Shown here piece after piece: positions 9,716-18,145 of a stretch of 64,000 bases of DNA (position 1 is its first letter; the number at the start of each line of letters is the position of its first letter). The DNA is from Pycnococcus provasolii (taxonomy: Eukaryota > Chlorophyta > Pseudoscourfieldiophyceae > Pseudoscourfieldiales > Pycnococcaceae). The notes under the pieces are model-generated. The model was not told where the DNA came from. It was given only the letters and a program-made list of their open reading frames with translations, and did no database searches. The position numbers and the translations under genes are program-made. The stretch spans positions 186,001-250,000 of the forward strand of contig OW568886.1 of NCBI GenBank assembly GCA_938743325.2, in the 5' to 3' direction.

Positions 9716-10177
9716 TTAACAAAAATAACCAAAAAAAATAAGCAACAAGAAGAAGTAGTAGTAGTAGTAGTACTTCCTTTTAGTGGTGCACTCGAAGGAG
9801 TGCAAAGACGAACGTCTTAAAGGCTTCGCAAAGCGAAGCTTTTTTCTCCAGTGAATGACTCTGCGCCGAAGATCGTCGTCAGCCGAGCGCGCTTGCATGC
9901 GCACAAGCTCAACAAGCTCAACACAAGCGTCAACGACCGCTCTTTGCTCCCGCTCTTGGGTCCTTATTTCGTCGTGCCTCCTGCCGAGCTCCTCCTGCAA
10001 GAGCATGATGTGCTGCTCAAAAGCGGCCATTCTAGAGTCCACCTCTTCGGCCATCAAGAAGCAGTCCCTTGCAAGCCGCAATGCTACGATCTCCTTGGTG
10101 AGCTCCGCACTCGCGTCGCTGGCGCCGCCGCCATTCGCCGTGACTTCGGGTGCGGACGCGGAGCGTCGTATGCACAT
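9716..10177 (-). CDS. small coiled-coil protein, unknown
   Basis: 153 residues from MCIRRSASAPEV. Residues ~25-110 are a continuous amphipathic coiled coil (heptads such as LTKEIVALRLARD and HIMLLQEELGRRHDEI). The coding pattern ends around RRRVIHWRKKLRF; beyond this the frame runs through an AAGCTTCGC hairpin and a TAC/GTA trinucleotide tract, giving an odd poly-Tyr/Phe/Leu tail, so the true C-terminus may lie earlier or on a spliced exon. An upstream in-frame stretch to 10315 lacks an ATG. Function unknown; such short coiled coils occur in kinetochore, centrosome and vesicle proteins but nothing here selects one. Confidence 0.5.
   Translation of the reverse strand: MCIRRSASAPEVTANGGGASDASAELTKEIVALRLARDCFLMAEEVDSRMAAFEQHIMLLQEELGRRHDEIRTQEREQRAVVDACVELVELVRMQARSADDDLRRRVIHWRKKLRFAKPLRRSSLHSFECTTKRKYYYYYYFFLLLIFFGYFC
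9821..9846 (+). other. perfect GC hairpin followed by T run
   Basis: GCTTCGC-AAA-GCGAAGC forms a 7-bp stem with a three-base loop and is followed by TTTTTT on the plus strand, 150 bases past the LpxA stop. It resembles a Pol III or bacterial-style terminator shape, but it also falls inside the minus-strand coiled-coil frame. Role unknown. Confidence 0.4.
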
Positions 10178-10403
10178 CGTATTCGGATGTGCTGAGTGAA
10201 ACAGGTGGGATGTGTGATGAGTGACACGCGCCAACGTGACCCCCCCTGCAGGCCAGCTTGCAAGCTCCCGCCTGGAGAGATCCGGCTGGCCGCCTTGGCC
10301 GGGTGCAAGAAACACTCTCTCTTGACCACCTCGGAACCTCTCACTTCACGGAGATCGCCGGTGTTGTTTTCGAGGATCAACGTGGTCAAGGGGATCCACC
10401 CTC

Positions 10404-10453
10404 ACCCGAACCCGAACCCGAACCCGAACCCGAACCCGAACCCGAACCCGAAC
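10404..10453 (+). repeat. (CCCGAA)n hexanucleotide array
   Basis: About eight perfect copies of CCCGAA, a one-base variant of the telomere-type CCCTAA. It lies in the 10178-10593 gap between the coiled-coil gene and the glutathione peroxidase; I see no gene in that gap. Confidence 0.9.
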
Positions 10454-10593
10454 CGCCGATTAGTTCCCCTCCTGTCCTCCTGTTTTGGATGAGGTGAGGT
10501 ACTTTGGGTAAAGGTGGCGTGGTCACGTGTTTCCAGAAACGGCTTGGCAACGCCCACGTCACTCCCCCCTCCCCCCTTCATTCCTCATCCTGG

Positions 10594-11178
10594 ATGCTCG
10601 CGGCGTCTCGCGGTGTCTCGCTCTCGTCGGTGTCAGCAGGACGCCTTCCTCAACGTCGCCGGTTTATGGGCGCGCGCTCCTCCACGACAACTATGGCCTC
10701 GGGAGATATGTACTCGCAAACTGCCAACACTCTCGCAGGCGTGCCGTTCGACTTCTCATCCCTAAAGGGAAAAGTCGTGTGCGTGCTTAACGTCGCGTCG
10801 CGCTGAGGTGCGACACGCCGCTCGTACGAGGCATACGTTGCTATGTCCAACAAGTACGGTGCGGATAAGTTGGCCATTCTCGCGTTTCCCAGCGACGAGT
10901 TTGGCGGGCAGGAACTCAAGACTTGTGGTGAGATTGAAGCGTTCACCACCAAGGCGGGCGTCGACGCCGCGAAGGGCTTCCACATGATGGAGAAGGTTCA
11001 GGTGAACGGATCTTCCGCCTCCCCCGTGTGGCAGTACCTGAAGGGTTCGTGCGACAGCTGCGGTGCGGACGTGCGCTGGAACTTCGCGGCGCAGTTCGTT
11101 GTCGACCAGAACGGGAAAACCGTCAAGCGCGTCAGCGACGCTGGTGAGGCGGCGGACGTGGTTGCGAGTCTCATGTGA
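10594..11178 (+). CDS. GPX: glutathione peroxidase, probable selenoprotein (in-frame TGA = Sec)
   Basis: One frame runs from the ATG at 10594 to TGA at 11176-11178, broken only by a TGA at 10804-10806. That TGA falls exactly at the peroxidatic residue of the GPx motif: NVASR-U-GATRRSYEAY, where the family has NVASxC/UGxT. Reading it as selenocysteine gives 194 residues with Sec at 71. Downstream family blocks are present: LAILAFPSDEFGGQE, a substrate-facing VNGSSASPVWQYLK, and VRWNFAAQFVVDQNGK, with the tetrad Trp and Asn (WNF). The usual tetrad Gln of FPCNQFG is Glu here. The first ~35-50 residues (MLAASRGVSLSSVSAG..., second ATGs at 10666 and 10693) look like an organelle transit peptide. 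A SECIS-like fold sits 80 bases past the stop. GPx reduces hydroperoxides at the expense of thiols. A sequencing error or pseudogene is the alternative but does not explain the SECIS. Confidence 0.85.
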
Positions 11179-11251
11179 AACAGCAGCCCGAAAGCGCGTC
11201 TTTGAGGCGACACTGGCGCGAGAAGACTTTTATCTCCTATTATCTACGACG

Positions 11252-11352
11252 AAATGTGTGACGTGCGAATGCCAGCAAAACCTTTCTTTCCGTTTCTTTT
11301 TCTGTTTGAGATAAAGGAACGGGGTGGCATCATCGCGCCGATTATCATATTT
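11252..11352 (+). promoter_or_regulatory. candidate SECIS element in GPx 3' UTR
   Basis: Found by hand folding. Helix I pairs 11252-11258 (AAATGTG) with 11346-11352 (CATATTT). The quartet TGAC (11259-11262) faces CGAT (11339-11342), giving the canonical U.U, G.A, A.G, N.N non-Watson-Crick core. Helix II is 12 bp, GTGCGA+ATGCCA (11263-11274) against TGGCAT+TCGCGC (11325-11338) with a two-base CA bulge. Unpaired AAAA (11277-11280) follows at about the distance expected of the conserved apical adenosines, and an extra stem (11290-11299 with 11313-11322) makes it like a form II SECIS. Unusual: G rather than A before UGA, and a larger apical part than normal. Confidence 0.6.
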
Positions 11353-11490
11353 GGGAAATGTGTTTCGTGAAAAGGAGTTGAAGAAGTATCTGACGAAGAA
11401 GTAAAACGAGCCGTTTTGTTCTTAGTTACCTGCAAAAGACGTCGAAATCGTATGGCAACCTCCATCCCCATCCGGGAACGCGAACCATGG

Positions 11491-11535
11491 AGGGTTAGGG
11501 TTAGGGTTAGGGTTAGGGTTAGGGTTAGGATTAGG
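11491..11535 (+). repeat. interstitial TTAGGG array
   Basis: About six TTAGGG units plus a TTAGGA/TTAGG end. It sits inside a gene-free stretch (11353-12384) between the GPx gene and the RETICULATA-related gene. Apart from this array and a pyrimidine-rich leader near 11700-11800 I see no gene in that stretch. Confidence 0.9.
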
Positions 11536-12384
11536 TTTTCGTGCCTTGCCTTCGGGTTCGGGGCATCTGTTCGGGGCCTTTATTTTCTCCACCCACCCAG
11601 TCGTTTTGTCACTTTTGTGGATTGGGGAACACGCTTACAAGCACGGGATATTATTTTGGGACATTTTGCGCGTCGGATGGTTGGGGCAGTTGACGTCAGG
11701 TTTTCCCTCTCCCTTTTCTCGCTTCGACCCTTGTCAGCCCTTGTGAGCTGTTTGAACCTCTCCCATTCCCTTTACACCAAATCCTTTGCCGTCGCCTCTC
11801 TATCGTAGTAGGCGGTACCTTTACGGCTTTACTTTACGTTTTGCTCCGGACCCGCTTGGTGTGTCCTCCATTGCATTGCGGGAACGGGTGGAAAGTGTGG
11901 CGGCGGATTTGCTGTGAAAAAATCCAGCCCACCTTTCACAGGTCGAACAAAACAAACAGAAGGTTGCAGTCTTGGTCGAAGAAGTTTGCTCCGGGAAAAC
12001 GAAAAAAGATTGATTTGCATTCGCTCCGGCTCCGCATCATCAATCAGCTGGCGGGCGGCGTATCGCAATAGCATTTCTTTGTCCAGTGTGTGTGCTGTGC
12101 CCATCGATCATCGCATTCGTGTTGTCGAATCCACGCGAAAGCGAAGGGGTGAGAAAAAGTAACTCTGACGGCGCTCGGGTGCTGGTGTGGGCTGCAACGC
12201 AAACAACAAACCCTCTCCTCTCACGAAACAACAACCTTCTCAAGAGTCTGGGACACTATTCGACCCTTCCGGTCCCTTCGCTCGTTCGTAGCTACAGAGA
12301 TCCCGGGATACGATACGATAAACTTTACGAAAAAGGTTACGAGAAAGAAAGCAGTACAGTACCTCATCAGTATCCACTTCATAC

Positions 12385-13845
12385 ATGATGATGACGACCA
12401 TGACGGGGATGCTGAACAACAACACACAAAAGGTGTACAGGCACACAGCACCTTCCTCTCTCACGCTCAAACGACAACGCAGCAGACCAACAACCTCGCA
12501 GCAGCAGAAAACAACAATCACAGCTCACCGACAAACGCGACGACGACACAACCTCATCGCCATGGCAGGACCAATGGGCATGGGCACCAACTGGCCAGCA
12601 CTCCCTATGTCCGCGTTACCACAGTGCAACCGCATGCAGTGCAGGCGCCGTCACAACAACAAGAGGAAGATCCAGACGGTGCGCGCTGCCACCAAAGATG
12701 CGCCAGAAGTGGCGGGAAGTGACGGCGGTGACAACGGCGAAGGAGGTGGCGGCGGTGACGGCGGCGAAGGCGGCGGCGGCGACGGAAACGACAACGGCGA
12801 CGGAAACGAGAACAGCGGAGCGGGAGGTGCGGCAGCTGCGGCTGCCGCCGTCGCGTCCAAGTCGCCGGAATTTGAGACGTTCGCCTCGACGCTCTCACGC
12901 CACCCCCCAGACTTCATGAGAGACATGTTCCAGAAGCTCGTCAAGAGTGGAGCGCCGCCGGAGGTGTTCAACAACATGCGCACCGTGTTCAACACGGGTT
13001 TGTTCGGCGTCTTCCTGAGCATTCCAGGATTCCGCGAGCGCCTTCTGATCGACGCCGCGTTCCTCACCAAGGTGGCTGTGGAGTGCGGCATCGGCGTTGT
13101 CACCAAGCTGTCTGCGGAAAAGACGAAGCGAGGCGAGAGCTTCAGCCGCGAGACGGAGTACGTCGTCGCGAACGTGATCATGGCTGTGATTGCCGACTTC
13201 CTGCTCGTCTGGCTGCCCGCGCCGGCGTACTACGCCGACAAGCAGGGAGGCGCGTCGGCAATGGGCGACTTCGCGAAGAGCCGATTTGGCGCCTTCTGGA
13301 GCCGCGTGCCGAACAACGCGTTTGAAAAGGTGGTGAAGACCAAGGCGCAGGCAAGCGGAGGTGCGGTGATGCTGAGCACGCCTGAGATGGGAATTGCCAT
13401 GCGCTCGTGCGCCGTTCTCAAGAATGGATCCAAGCTCTTCGCGGTGGGCTTCGCATCAAGCTGCATCGGTGTGACAATCACCAACTTCTTCGCGGAACGC
13501 AAGGCTGCTGCTGAAGCGGCGAAGAGGCTTCCTGAGAAGGGAAAGAAGGGGAAGAAGGCGCCCGAGAAGGAGGTTGTGAAGCAGGACCTTGGCAAGTCTG
13601 CGGTGCTTTATGGAATCTACATGGCAACCTCGTCGAACCTCCGGTACCAGTTCCTGGCTGGTGTCGTCGAACAGCGCTTGCTGAAGGCGATGTTCGCAAC
13701 CAACCAAGGGTTGCAGAGCAGCATCTCAACAGTTCTGCGCATCGGCAACACCTTCTTAGGAAGTCTTCTTTGGGTTGACTTTGTGCGCATGACGGGATTG
13801 CAGCCAGCGAAACCCCAGGAGGAGATTGACGGCATCAAGCGTTGA
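12385..13845 (+). CDS. RETICULATA-RELATED (DUF3411) chloroplast membrane protein
   Basis: 486 residues. The N-terminal ~100 residues are rich in Thr/Gln/Arg and read as a chloroplast transit peptide; a Gly/Asp/Asn-rich acidic linker (~110-150) follows. The family domain (~165-480) starts at FMRDMFQKLVKSGAPPEVFN and includes the diagnostic SRETEYVVANVIMAVIADFLLVWLPAP stretch (split here: TEYVVANVIMAV at ~257 and DFLLVWLPAPAYY), GSKLFAVGFASSCIGV and a C-terminal SNLRYQFLAGVVEQRL block. Members are polytopic inner-envelope/thylakoid-associated proteins that affect leaf mesophyll and plastid development in Arabidopsis; a transport role is suggested, not proven. A lysine-rich insert (KKGKKAPEKE) is local. 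The first ATG lies 3 codons before further Met residues, so the exact start is uncertain. Confidence 0.85.
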   Translation: MMMTTMTGMLNNNTQKVYRHTAPSSLTLKRQRSRPTTSQQQKTTITAHRQTRRRHNLIAMAGPMGMGTNWPALPMSALPQCNRMQCRRRHNNKRKIQTVRAATKDAPEVAGSDGGDNGEGGGGGDGGEGGGGDGNDNGDGNENSGAGGAAAAAAAVASKSPEFETFASTLSRHPPDFMRDMFQKLVKSGAPPEVFNNMRTVFNTGLFGVFLSIPGFRERLLIDAAFLTKVAVECGIGVVTKLSAEKTKRGESFSRETEYVVANVIMAVIADFLLVWLPAPAYYADKQGGASAMGDFAKSRFGAFWSRVPNNAFEKVVKTKAQASGGAVMLSTPEMGIAMRSCAVLKNGSKLFAVGFASSCIGVTITNFFAERKAAAEAAKRLPEKGKKGKKAPEKEVVKQDLGKSAVLYGIYMATSSNLRYQFLAGVVEQRLLKAMFATNQGLQSSISTVLRIGNTFLGSLLWVDFVRMTGLQPAKPQEEIDGIKR

Positions 13846-14003
13846 TGTTAATAGTGCCACTCTTTACCACAGCTACTATAGTAGGCACTTTGAAGTTTGT
13901 TGCAAGAAAAATGAGTAACACCCAAAAAAAGAAAAGTGATTACGATCGAAAAGTCTGCAGCACTCGTGTTTCCAAATGCGCCCGCTGTTGTGTTCTGGCA
14001 TTT

Positions 14004-14366
14004 TCACATCATAGGCTTACCCCATAGACTGCCATACGTGAGTGCAGCAAAGATGCCGAAAAGAAGCGGTGTGATGAGACCAATTCCGAGGAGCACCGTC
14101 AGTGAGTTGATGGGCGATCCGACGTACTGGTCTCCACTCCACGCATCGCTTTGAAATTTGCTGGCATCTTGCGTCGCTTTTGCCTCCGCATCCAGCATCG
14201 CAGATCGCACCATCTGGAGACGTGCTCCCACCGTATCTTTCTTCCTCTCTTCCTCCTGGGTGGTTTGCTCCTTTATGAGCTGCTTGTACTTCGGGTTCAC
14301 GCCGACGTCCTGTGGCGTTTTCACCTTAGGAATTCGGGGATTCAATCCTCCTTGGAGGTTGAATCT
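14004..14366 (-). CDS. small single-pass (probably plastid) membrane protein, 3' exon
   Basis: Reads RFNLQGGLNPRIPKVK..., a charged helical middle (KQLIKEQTTQEEERKK, then VGARLQMVRSAMLDAEAKA) and a C-terminal membrane helix (SLTVLLGIGLITPLLFGIFAALTYG) ending GSLWGKPMM. No ATG exists in this frame, which begins after a TGA; a CAG acceptor at 14369-14367 would start an exon at 14366. Upstream, another minus frame (ATG near 14470, MMDGGGAGPATSGVTPAG) could supply an N-terminus through an ~90-nt intron, or a frameshift may separate them. The layout (soluble helix + C-terminal anchor, conserved-looking NPRIPKVKTPQDVGVNPKY) suggests a plastid assembly or accessory protein, but I do not recognise the family. 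It is divergent from the next gene. Confidence 0.5.
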   Translation of the reverse strand, partial: RFNLQGGLNPRIPKVKTPQDVGVNPKYKQLIKEQTTQEEERKKDTVGARLQMVRSAMLDAEAKATQDASKFQSDAWSGDQYVGSPINSLTVLLGIGLITPLLFGIFAALTYGSLWGKPMM

Positions 14367-14531
14367 CTGGCTTCATCCCCGACACCGCTCGAACTCCGAA
14401 AGTTGTTCCCGCCTTCGGGCCGGCAGGGGTAACGCCTGACGTAGCCGGTCCCGCCCCACCGCCGTCCATCATTCTCGAAGAAAGAGGCCGGTGGAGCGCG
14501 ACACGTCGTATCGTCCTCAACCAACCTAGTG

Positions 14532-15644
14532 ATGACCACTTCGCACCCTCTTACACCGCGCGCGCAACGCGCTTTCGCGCGAACCGAAAAGGCGGTTGCT
14601 GCCGCTCGTGAAGACTTCGCGGCCGCCCAGAGCGCCCTGCAGAAAGCGTTGGCGCGCGGCGTCGATGTCGAAGCAACGCTGTCGCAAGCAACAGATGTGC
14701 TCTCGGATGTCCCGGGCACTCCGCTGCCCAAGACCCTCGGCCCGGAAGAGGCTGCGGTGGAAAGGGTCTACGACAGGCTCGGCGAACTGCTCGACACCTG
14801 CAAGGAGTATGATGCGATACACCACGAACTCGAAGTGGATACCTGTTTAGCCGACGCAGCAACCAACATTCAGGGCGACTTGCGCCGACTGCACGCGCAG
14901 TGGGAGCGGTGCGGGGATGCGCTCAAGTCGCTGGAAAGCTGCTTGCCGTCGCCACCACGAGGTACGCCCGTCGACACCGGGGCGAGCGCCGGGACGACGT
15001 TCCTGGTGCAGGGTGTGGAGGTGATGATGCCCGACTTCGCGTCGACGCCCATTTCTTGTCACCAGCAGCGCAATCGTAGCAGAACCAAATTGTCTTGTTC
15101 CCGCAATACGGAGCACTTCCGTGGTTACGTGGCGGAGACGGCGTCCGCATCCTCTTGTGCCCACGTCCGGGACGATGCCTCCATGCTTCTAGTCGAAGTA
15201 CGGACTTGCGGATGCTTGCATATCACGGTCCAGGCGATGTGCCGGGCCACCGCAGTGGTCGCGCGAGCGCTCGGACTGCTGCTGATGGAAACCAACCCCG
15301 CGCTGGGGGAGGAGCTGTACGCCGCCGCATCCAGGCTCCGCGCCTACGCAGACGATCATTTGATTCATTTCTGGGCGTCGCTGCCGTTCTCGGCGACCAC
15401 CTTGCACGTGCTCACCGTACTCATGGGCGTACTCTTCGGCGCTGACTTCGATCCCGCCAAAGACACGTTCGGGCGCATCATCACCGTCCTCGGTGCCGAG
15501 CTCAACATTCCGCTGCAGCGGCTTTGCATTTCACCCATGCGAGCTTTCCTCTACGCGCGGGTACTCGACAGGTTTCTGACACGACACCCGGCAGGCTCCG
15601 AGGTGCCCCGCGCGGTGTGGGACAGGCTCATCGGCAACGCATGA
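14532..15644 (+). CDS. orphan protein, 370 residues
   Basis: A long uninterrupted frame from MTTSHPLTPRAQ. Residues ~15-140 form an alpha-helical, Ala/Leu/Glu-rich coiled-coil-like region (AFARTEKAVAAAREDFAAAQSAL in pieces). A short Cys-containing middle (~180-240) and a more hydrophobic C-terminal helical domain (~230-365; CRATAVVARALGLLL, LHVLTVLMGVLFGADFD) follow. No signal peptide, no clear membrane helix. I do not recognise any family and no neighbour suggests a role. The length and amino-acid balance argue that it is a real gene; the opposite strand also has a 130-codon open frame here, so coding direction rests on length. Confidence 0.55.
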   Translation: MTTSHPLTPRAQRAFARTEKAVAAAREDFAAAQSALQKALARGVDVEATLSQATDVLSDVPGTPLPKTLGPEEAAVERVYDRLGELLDTCKEYDAIHHELEVDTCLADAATNIQGDLRRLHAQWERCGDALKSLESCLPSPPRGTPVDTGASAGTTFLVQGVEVMMPDFASTPISCHQQRNRSRTKLSCSRNTEHFRGYVAETASASSCAHVRDDASMLLVEVRTCGCLHITVQAMCRATAVVARALGLLLMETNPALGEELYAAASRLRAYADDHLIHFWASLPFSATTLHVLTVLMGVLFGADFDPAKDTFGRIITVLGAELNIPLQRLCISPMRAFLYARVLDRFLTRHPAGSEVPRAVWDRLIGNA

Positions 15645-16210
15645 GGTGACGGTTGCAAGGCTGAAGATTAAGTGCGCGTTTCGAGTTAAGCACATGAAGG
15701 TGTGTTCATCAAGAATACGACGCGACACGCTGTCGACGCGGTTTCAAAACTTGTCCCGGAAGGTCTTACATATCGACAGTTAGACTGCGTCGGATGCTCT
15801 CCAGATCAAGGAGGGTACTGTACACGTGGGAAACAAAAGAAACCCGAGACACCGTGGCACCCCAAACTCCGTTCTCTTCAAGTTTGGAACTGAACTCCTG
15901 CTGGACACCCCATTCCCATCCCTATTGGCGTCCTTCATTCTTGACCAGTGCCTGTGGTGGTGTAACGCCTCTGGTGTGGAACGAGTTGCTCAACCTCGTC
16001 CTTCTTCTCCATCCATCCGTCTGGCTCGCACTTTCCACTTCAAGAAGGGTCCTTGGAGTTTGGACGACCACCCCACAGGTGTGGCAAAACGCGAAAAGAG
16101 CAAGCCGACAAATTCCAGCGCTCTCGCGGCAAACGTGTCCCTCATCCCACCGACATCGGATGAAATCGTTCGCTTGTCATCAGCTCCGCCACCACTCCTC
16201 CTTGTGGTTG
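15645..16210. other. gene-free interval before citrate synthase
   Basis: Both plus-strand frames stay open through much of this stretch, but the translations are Ser/Arg/Trp-rich without domain features. I read it as the 5' leader/promoter of the citrate synthase gene; nothing else is seen. Confidence 0.4.
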
Positions 16211-17743
16211 ATGCGCGCTTCTGTCGTTTCCTTGCGATCGCTACACCTTTCCTTGCGGTCGTCTCTATCAACAACTTCAACTCCCTCTTGTCTGCGTTCT
16301 GCTTCTTCTTCTCTGATCGCCCCTGGACCACGAACTCGCCTCTCCTCCGTCGTCATTGGAGATTCCAAGGCGCTCGGCTCCTCCGTTTCTTCACAAACTT
16401 CGTCGTTCCCATTCACAACAACAACAAACGTCATCCATTCATCAAACAAAATAAACGGCGGCATGGCGTCGTCAGCCACACCGCATACCGCAGCAGCAGC
16501 CGCGGCGGCGCACAACAAACACAACTCGACGTCGACGACGGCGCCAGACAACCACCAGCCTACCGTACACCGCGGACTTGTAGGCGTGTACGCGGACGAA
16601 AGTGCCATATGCACAGTCGGACTCAGCGGCATGGGACTCAACTACCGAGGGTACGCCATCGAGGAACTTGCGGAACACTGCGAATTCGAGGAGGTGGCGT
16701 ACCTCCTGCTGTACGGACGTCTGCCAACGCGCAGGGAACGCGACGAATACGTCGCGCGACTCGCGCCCATGCGTGCACTGCCGCCAGCCTTGTGCACCAT
16801 CCTCGAGCAACTGCCAGCCACCGCTCACCCCATGGACGTGCAGCGGACGGCGTGCTCCGCAATTGGAACCATGGAGACGGAGCCTGAGGACCCCAAGGCA
16901 CGAACGCCCGAGGGTGGTGCGCGCGTCGCGGAAAGACTGATGAGCGTGCTCGGCAGCGCGGTGCTGTACTGGTACCACTTCAAGACGTCTGGAGTGCGCG
17001 CCGTGCCGTCCGTCGACCCCAACGAGACGATGGCCAGCGCCTTCGTTCGCATGCTCAAGGCACCCACGAACGGCGCGTCGTTCACGCCCGACCCGCTGCA
17101 CGTCAGGACCGTGGACGCGAGCATGACGCTGTACGCCGAGCACGACCTCGCCGCGAGCACGTTCGCCGCGCGCGTCACCATCTCGTCGCTCAGCGATATG
17201 CACAGCGCCATCACCACCGCGATTGGAACGCTGCGAGGGCCCCTTCACGGCGGTGCCAACGAGGCTGTGATGCACATGCTCAAGCCGTATCGCTCACCAG
17301 ATGCCGCGGAGTCGGCCATTCGCGAGATGCTCGCGAAGAAGCAGCTCGTCATGGGATTCGGACACCGCATCTACAAGGGTGGCGATCCGCGCAACAAGGT
17401 GTTCAAGGGAATCAGCCGCATGCTCAGCATGGAGCGCGAGGGCAGTGGAGGAGATCCCACGCTGTACGCCGTCAGCGAACGCGTGGAAAATCTCATGGAG
17501 ACGGAGAAGAACATGTTCCCCAACGCAGACTTCTACGCCGCAAGTAGCTACTACCAGTGCGGCATTCCCATCGAACTGTTCACGCCAATTTTTGTCGTCG
17601 GCCGAACATCCGGATGGGCGGCTCACTGCCTTGAGCAGCGGTCGGCGAATCGCCTGATCCGTCCGTCGGCTGTGTACACCGGTCCCCCTCCGCGCACGTT
17701 CGTGCCAATCAACGAGCGCACGGAAGAGAACGCAAAGCTATGA
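16211..17743 (+). CDS. citrate (or 2-methylcitrate) synthase, bacterial-type
   Basis: 510 residues from MRASVVSLRSLHLSLRSSLS, which is a good Arg/Ser-rich mitochondrial or peroxisomal-type leader; a second ATG at 16463 (MASSATPHTAAAA) would give 426 residues. The enzyme condenses acetyl-CoA (or propionyl-CoA) with oxaloacetate. The catalytic triad is visible: H346 in GPLHGGANE, H385 in GFGHRIYKGGDPR and D440 in NADFYAASSYY. Small-domain and CoA-site motifs (VGLSGMGLNYRGYAIEELAE near the N-terminus of the fold) place it with the bacterial type II/PrpC-like subfamily rather than the usual eukaryotic mitochondrial form (which has PLHGLANQ and NVDAHSG). Ends PINERTEENAKL; no SKL-type peroxisome signal. 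Which substrate it prefers cannot be told from motifs alone. Confidence 0.88.
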   Translation: MRASVVSLRSLHLSLRSSLSTTSTPSCLRSASSSLIAPGPRTRLSSVVIGDSKALGSSVSSQTSSFPFTTTTNVIHSSNKINGGMASSATPHTAAAAAAAHNKHNSTSTTAPDNHQPTVHRGLVGVYADESAICTVGLSGMGLNYRGYAIEELAEHCEFEEVAYLLLYGRLPTRRERDEYVARLAPMRALPPALCTILEQLPATAHPMDVQRTACSAIGTMETEPEDPKARTPEGGARVAERLMSVLGSAVLYWYHFKTSGVRAVPSVDPNETMASAFVRMLKAPTNGASFTPDPLHVRTVDASMTLYAEHDLAASTFAARVTISSLSDMHSAITTAIGTLRGPLHGGANEAVMHMLKPYRSPDAAESAIREMLAKKQLVMGFGHRIYKGGDPRNKVFKGISRMLSMEREGSGGDPTLYAVSERVENLMETEKNMFPNADFYAASSYYQCGIPIELFTPIFVVGRTSGWAAHCLEQRSANRLIRPSAVYTGPPPRTFVPINERTEENAKL

Positions 17744-18145
17744 TCTTCTGAGGGAAGAAATTTCTTGAAGAGGAAATACGTGTGTGGGTATATGTGTGGT
17801 GGAAATATCTGTTTGATTTGCACGTCTTACTAGACTTACTTAGTAAAAAAAAACAATTTTTGTTTATAAATTGCAGCAAAAGTACACTTAAATTTAGACT
17901 ACATTCCAATATACCCAAATATAGCACCCGCCGCCGCGCCCACTTGATTTGCGACACCAATAGAAGAGGCTGCGGACATACTCTTGGCATGATTCACCGA
18001 CTCCCGTGATGAACCAACGAGGTGTCCCGGGCCAACTACACAAATTTGCGCTTGGTGACGTGTCGTCCGGGCTCCGCGTATCTTTTCCCCTCCTCAGGAT
18101 TCCCCACCGATTTCCCCCCACAAAAAAAATAAACATTTCACAATC
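17744..18145. other. gene-free AT-rich interval
   Basis: AT-rich 3' flank of citrate synthase followed by the short leader of the next gene. No gene or notable repeat seen. Confidence 0.5.

Noticed and set aside
9851-10195. Two plus-strand frames of 114 codons
   Set aside because: Antisense shadows of the coiled-coil frame, which has clear heptads.
10804-10806. TGA in GPx as a pseudogene stop
   Set aside because: It hits exactly the Sec codon, the rest of the frame is intact, and a SECIS-like fold follows.
15826-16887. Long plus-strand open frame overlapping the citrate synthase leader and start
   Set aside because: Its downstream part is the shifted frame of citrate synthase; no domain or codon pattern, so a shadow.
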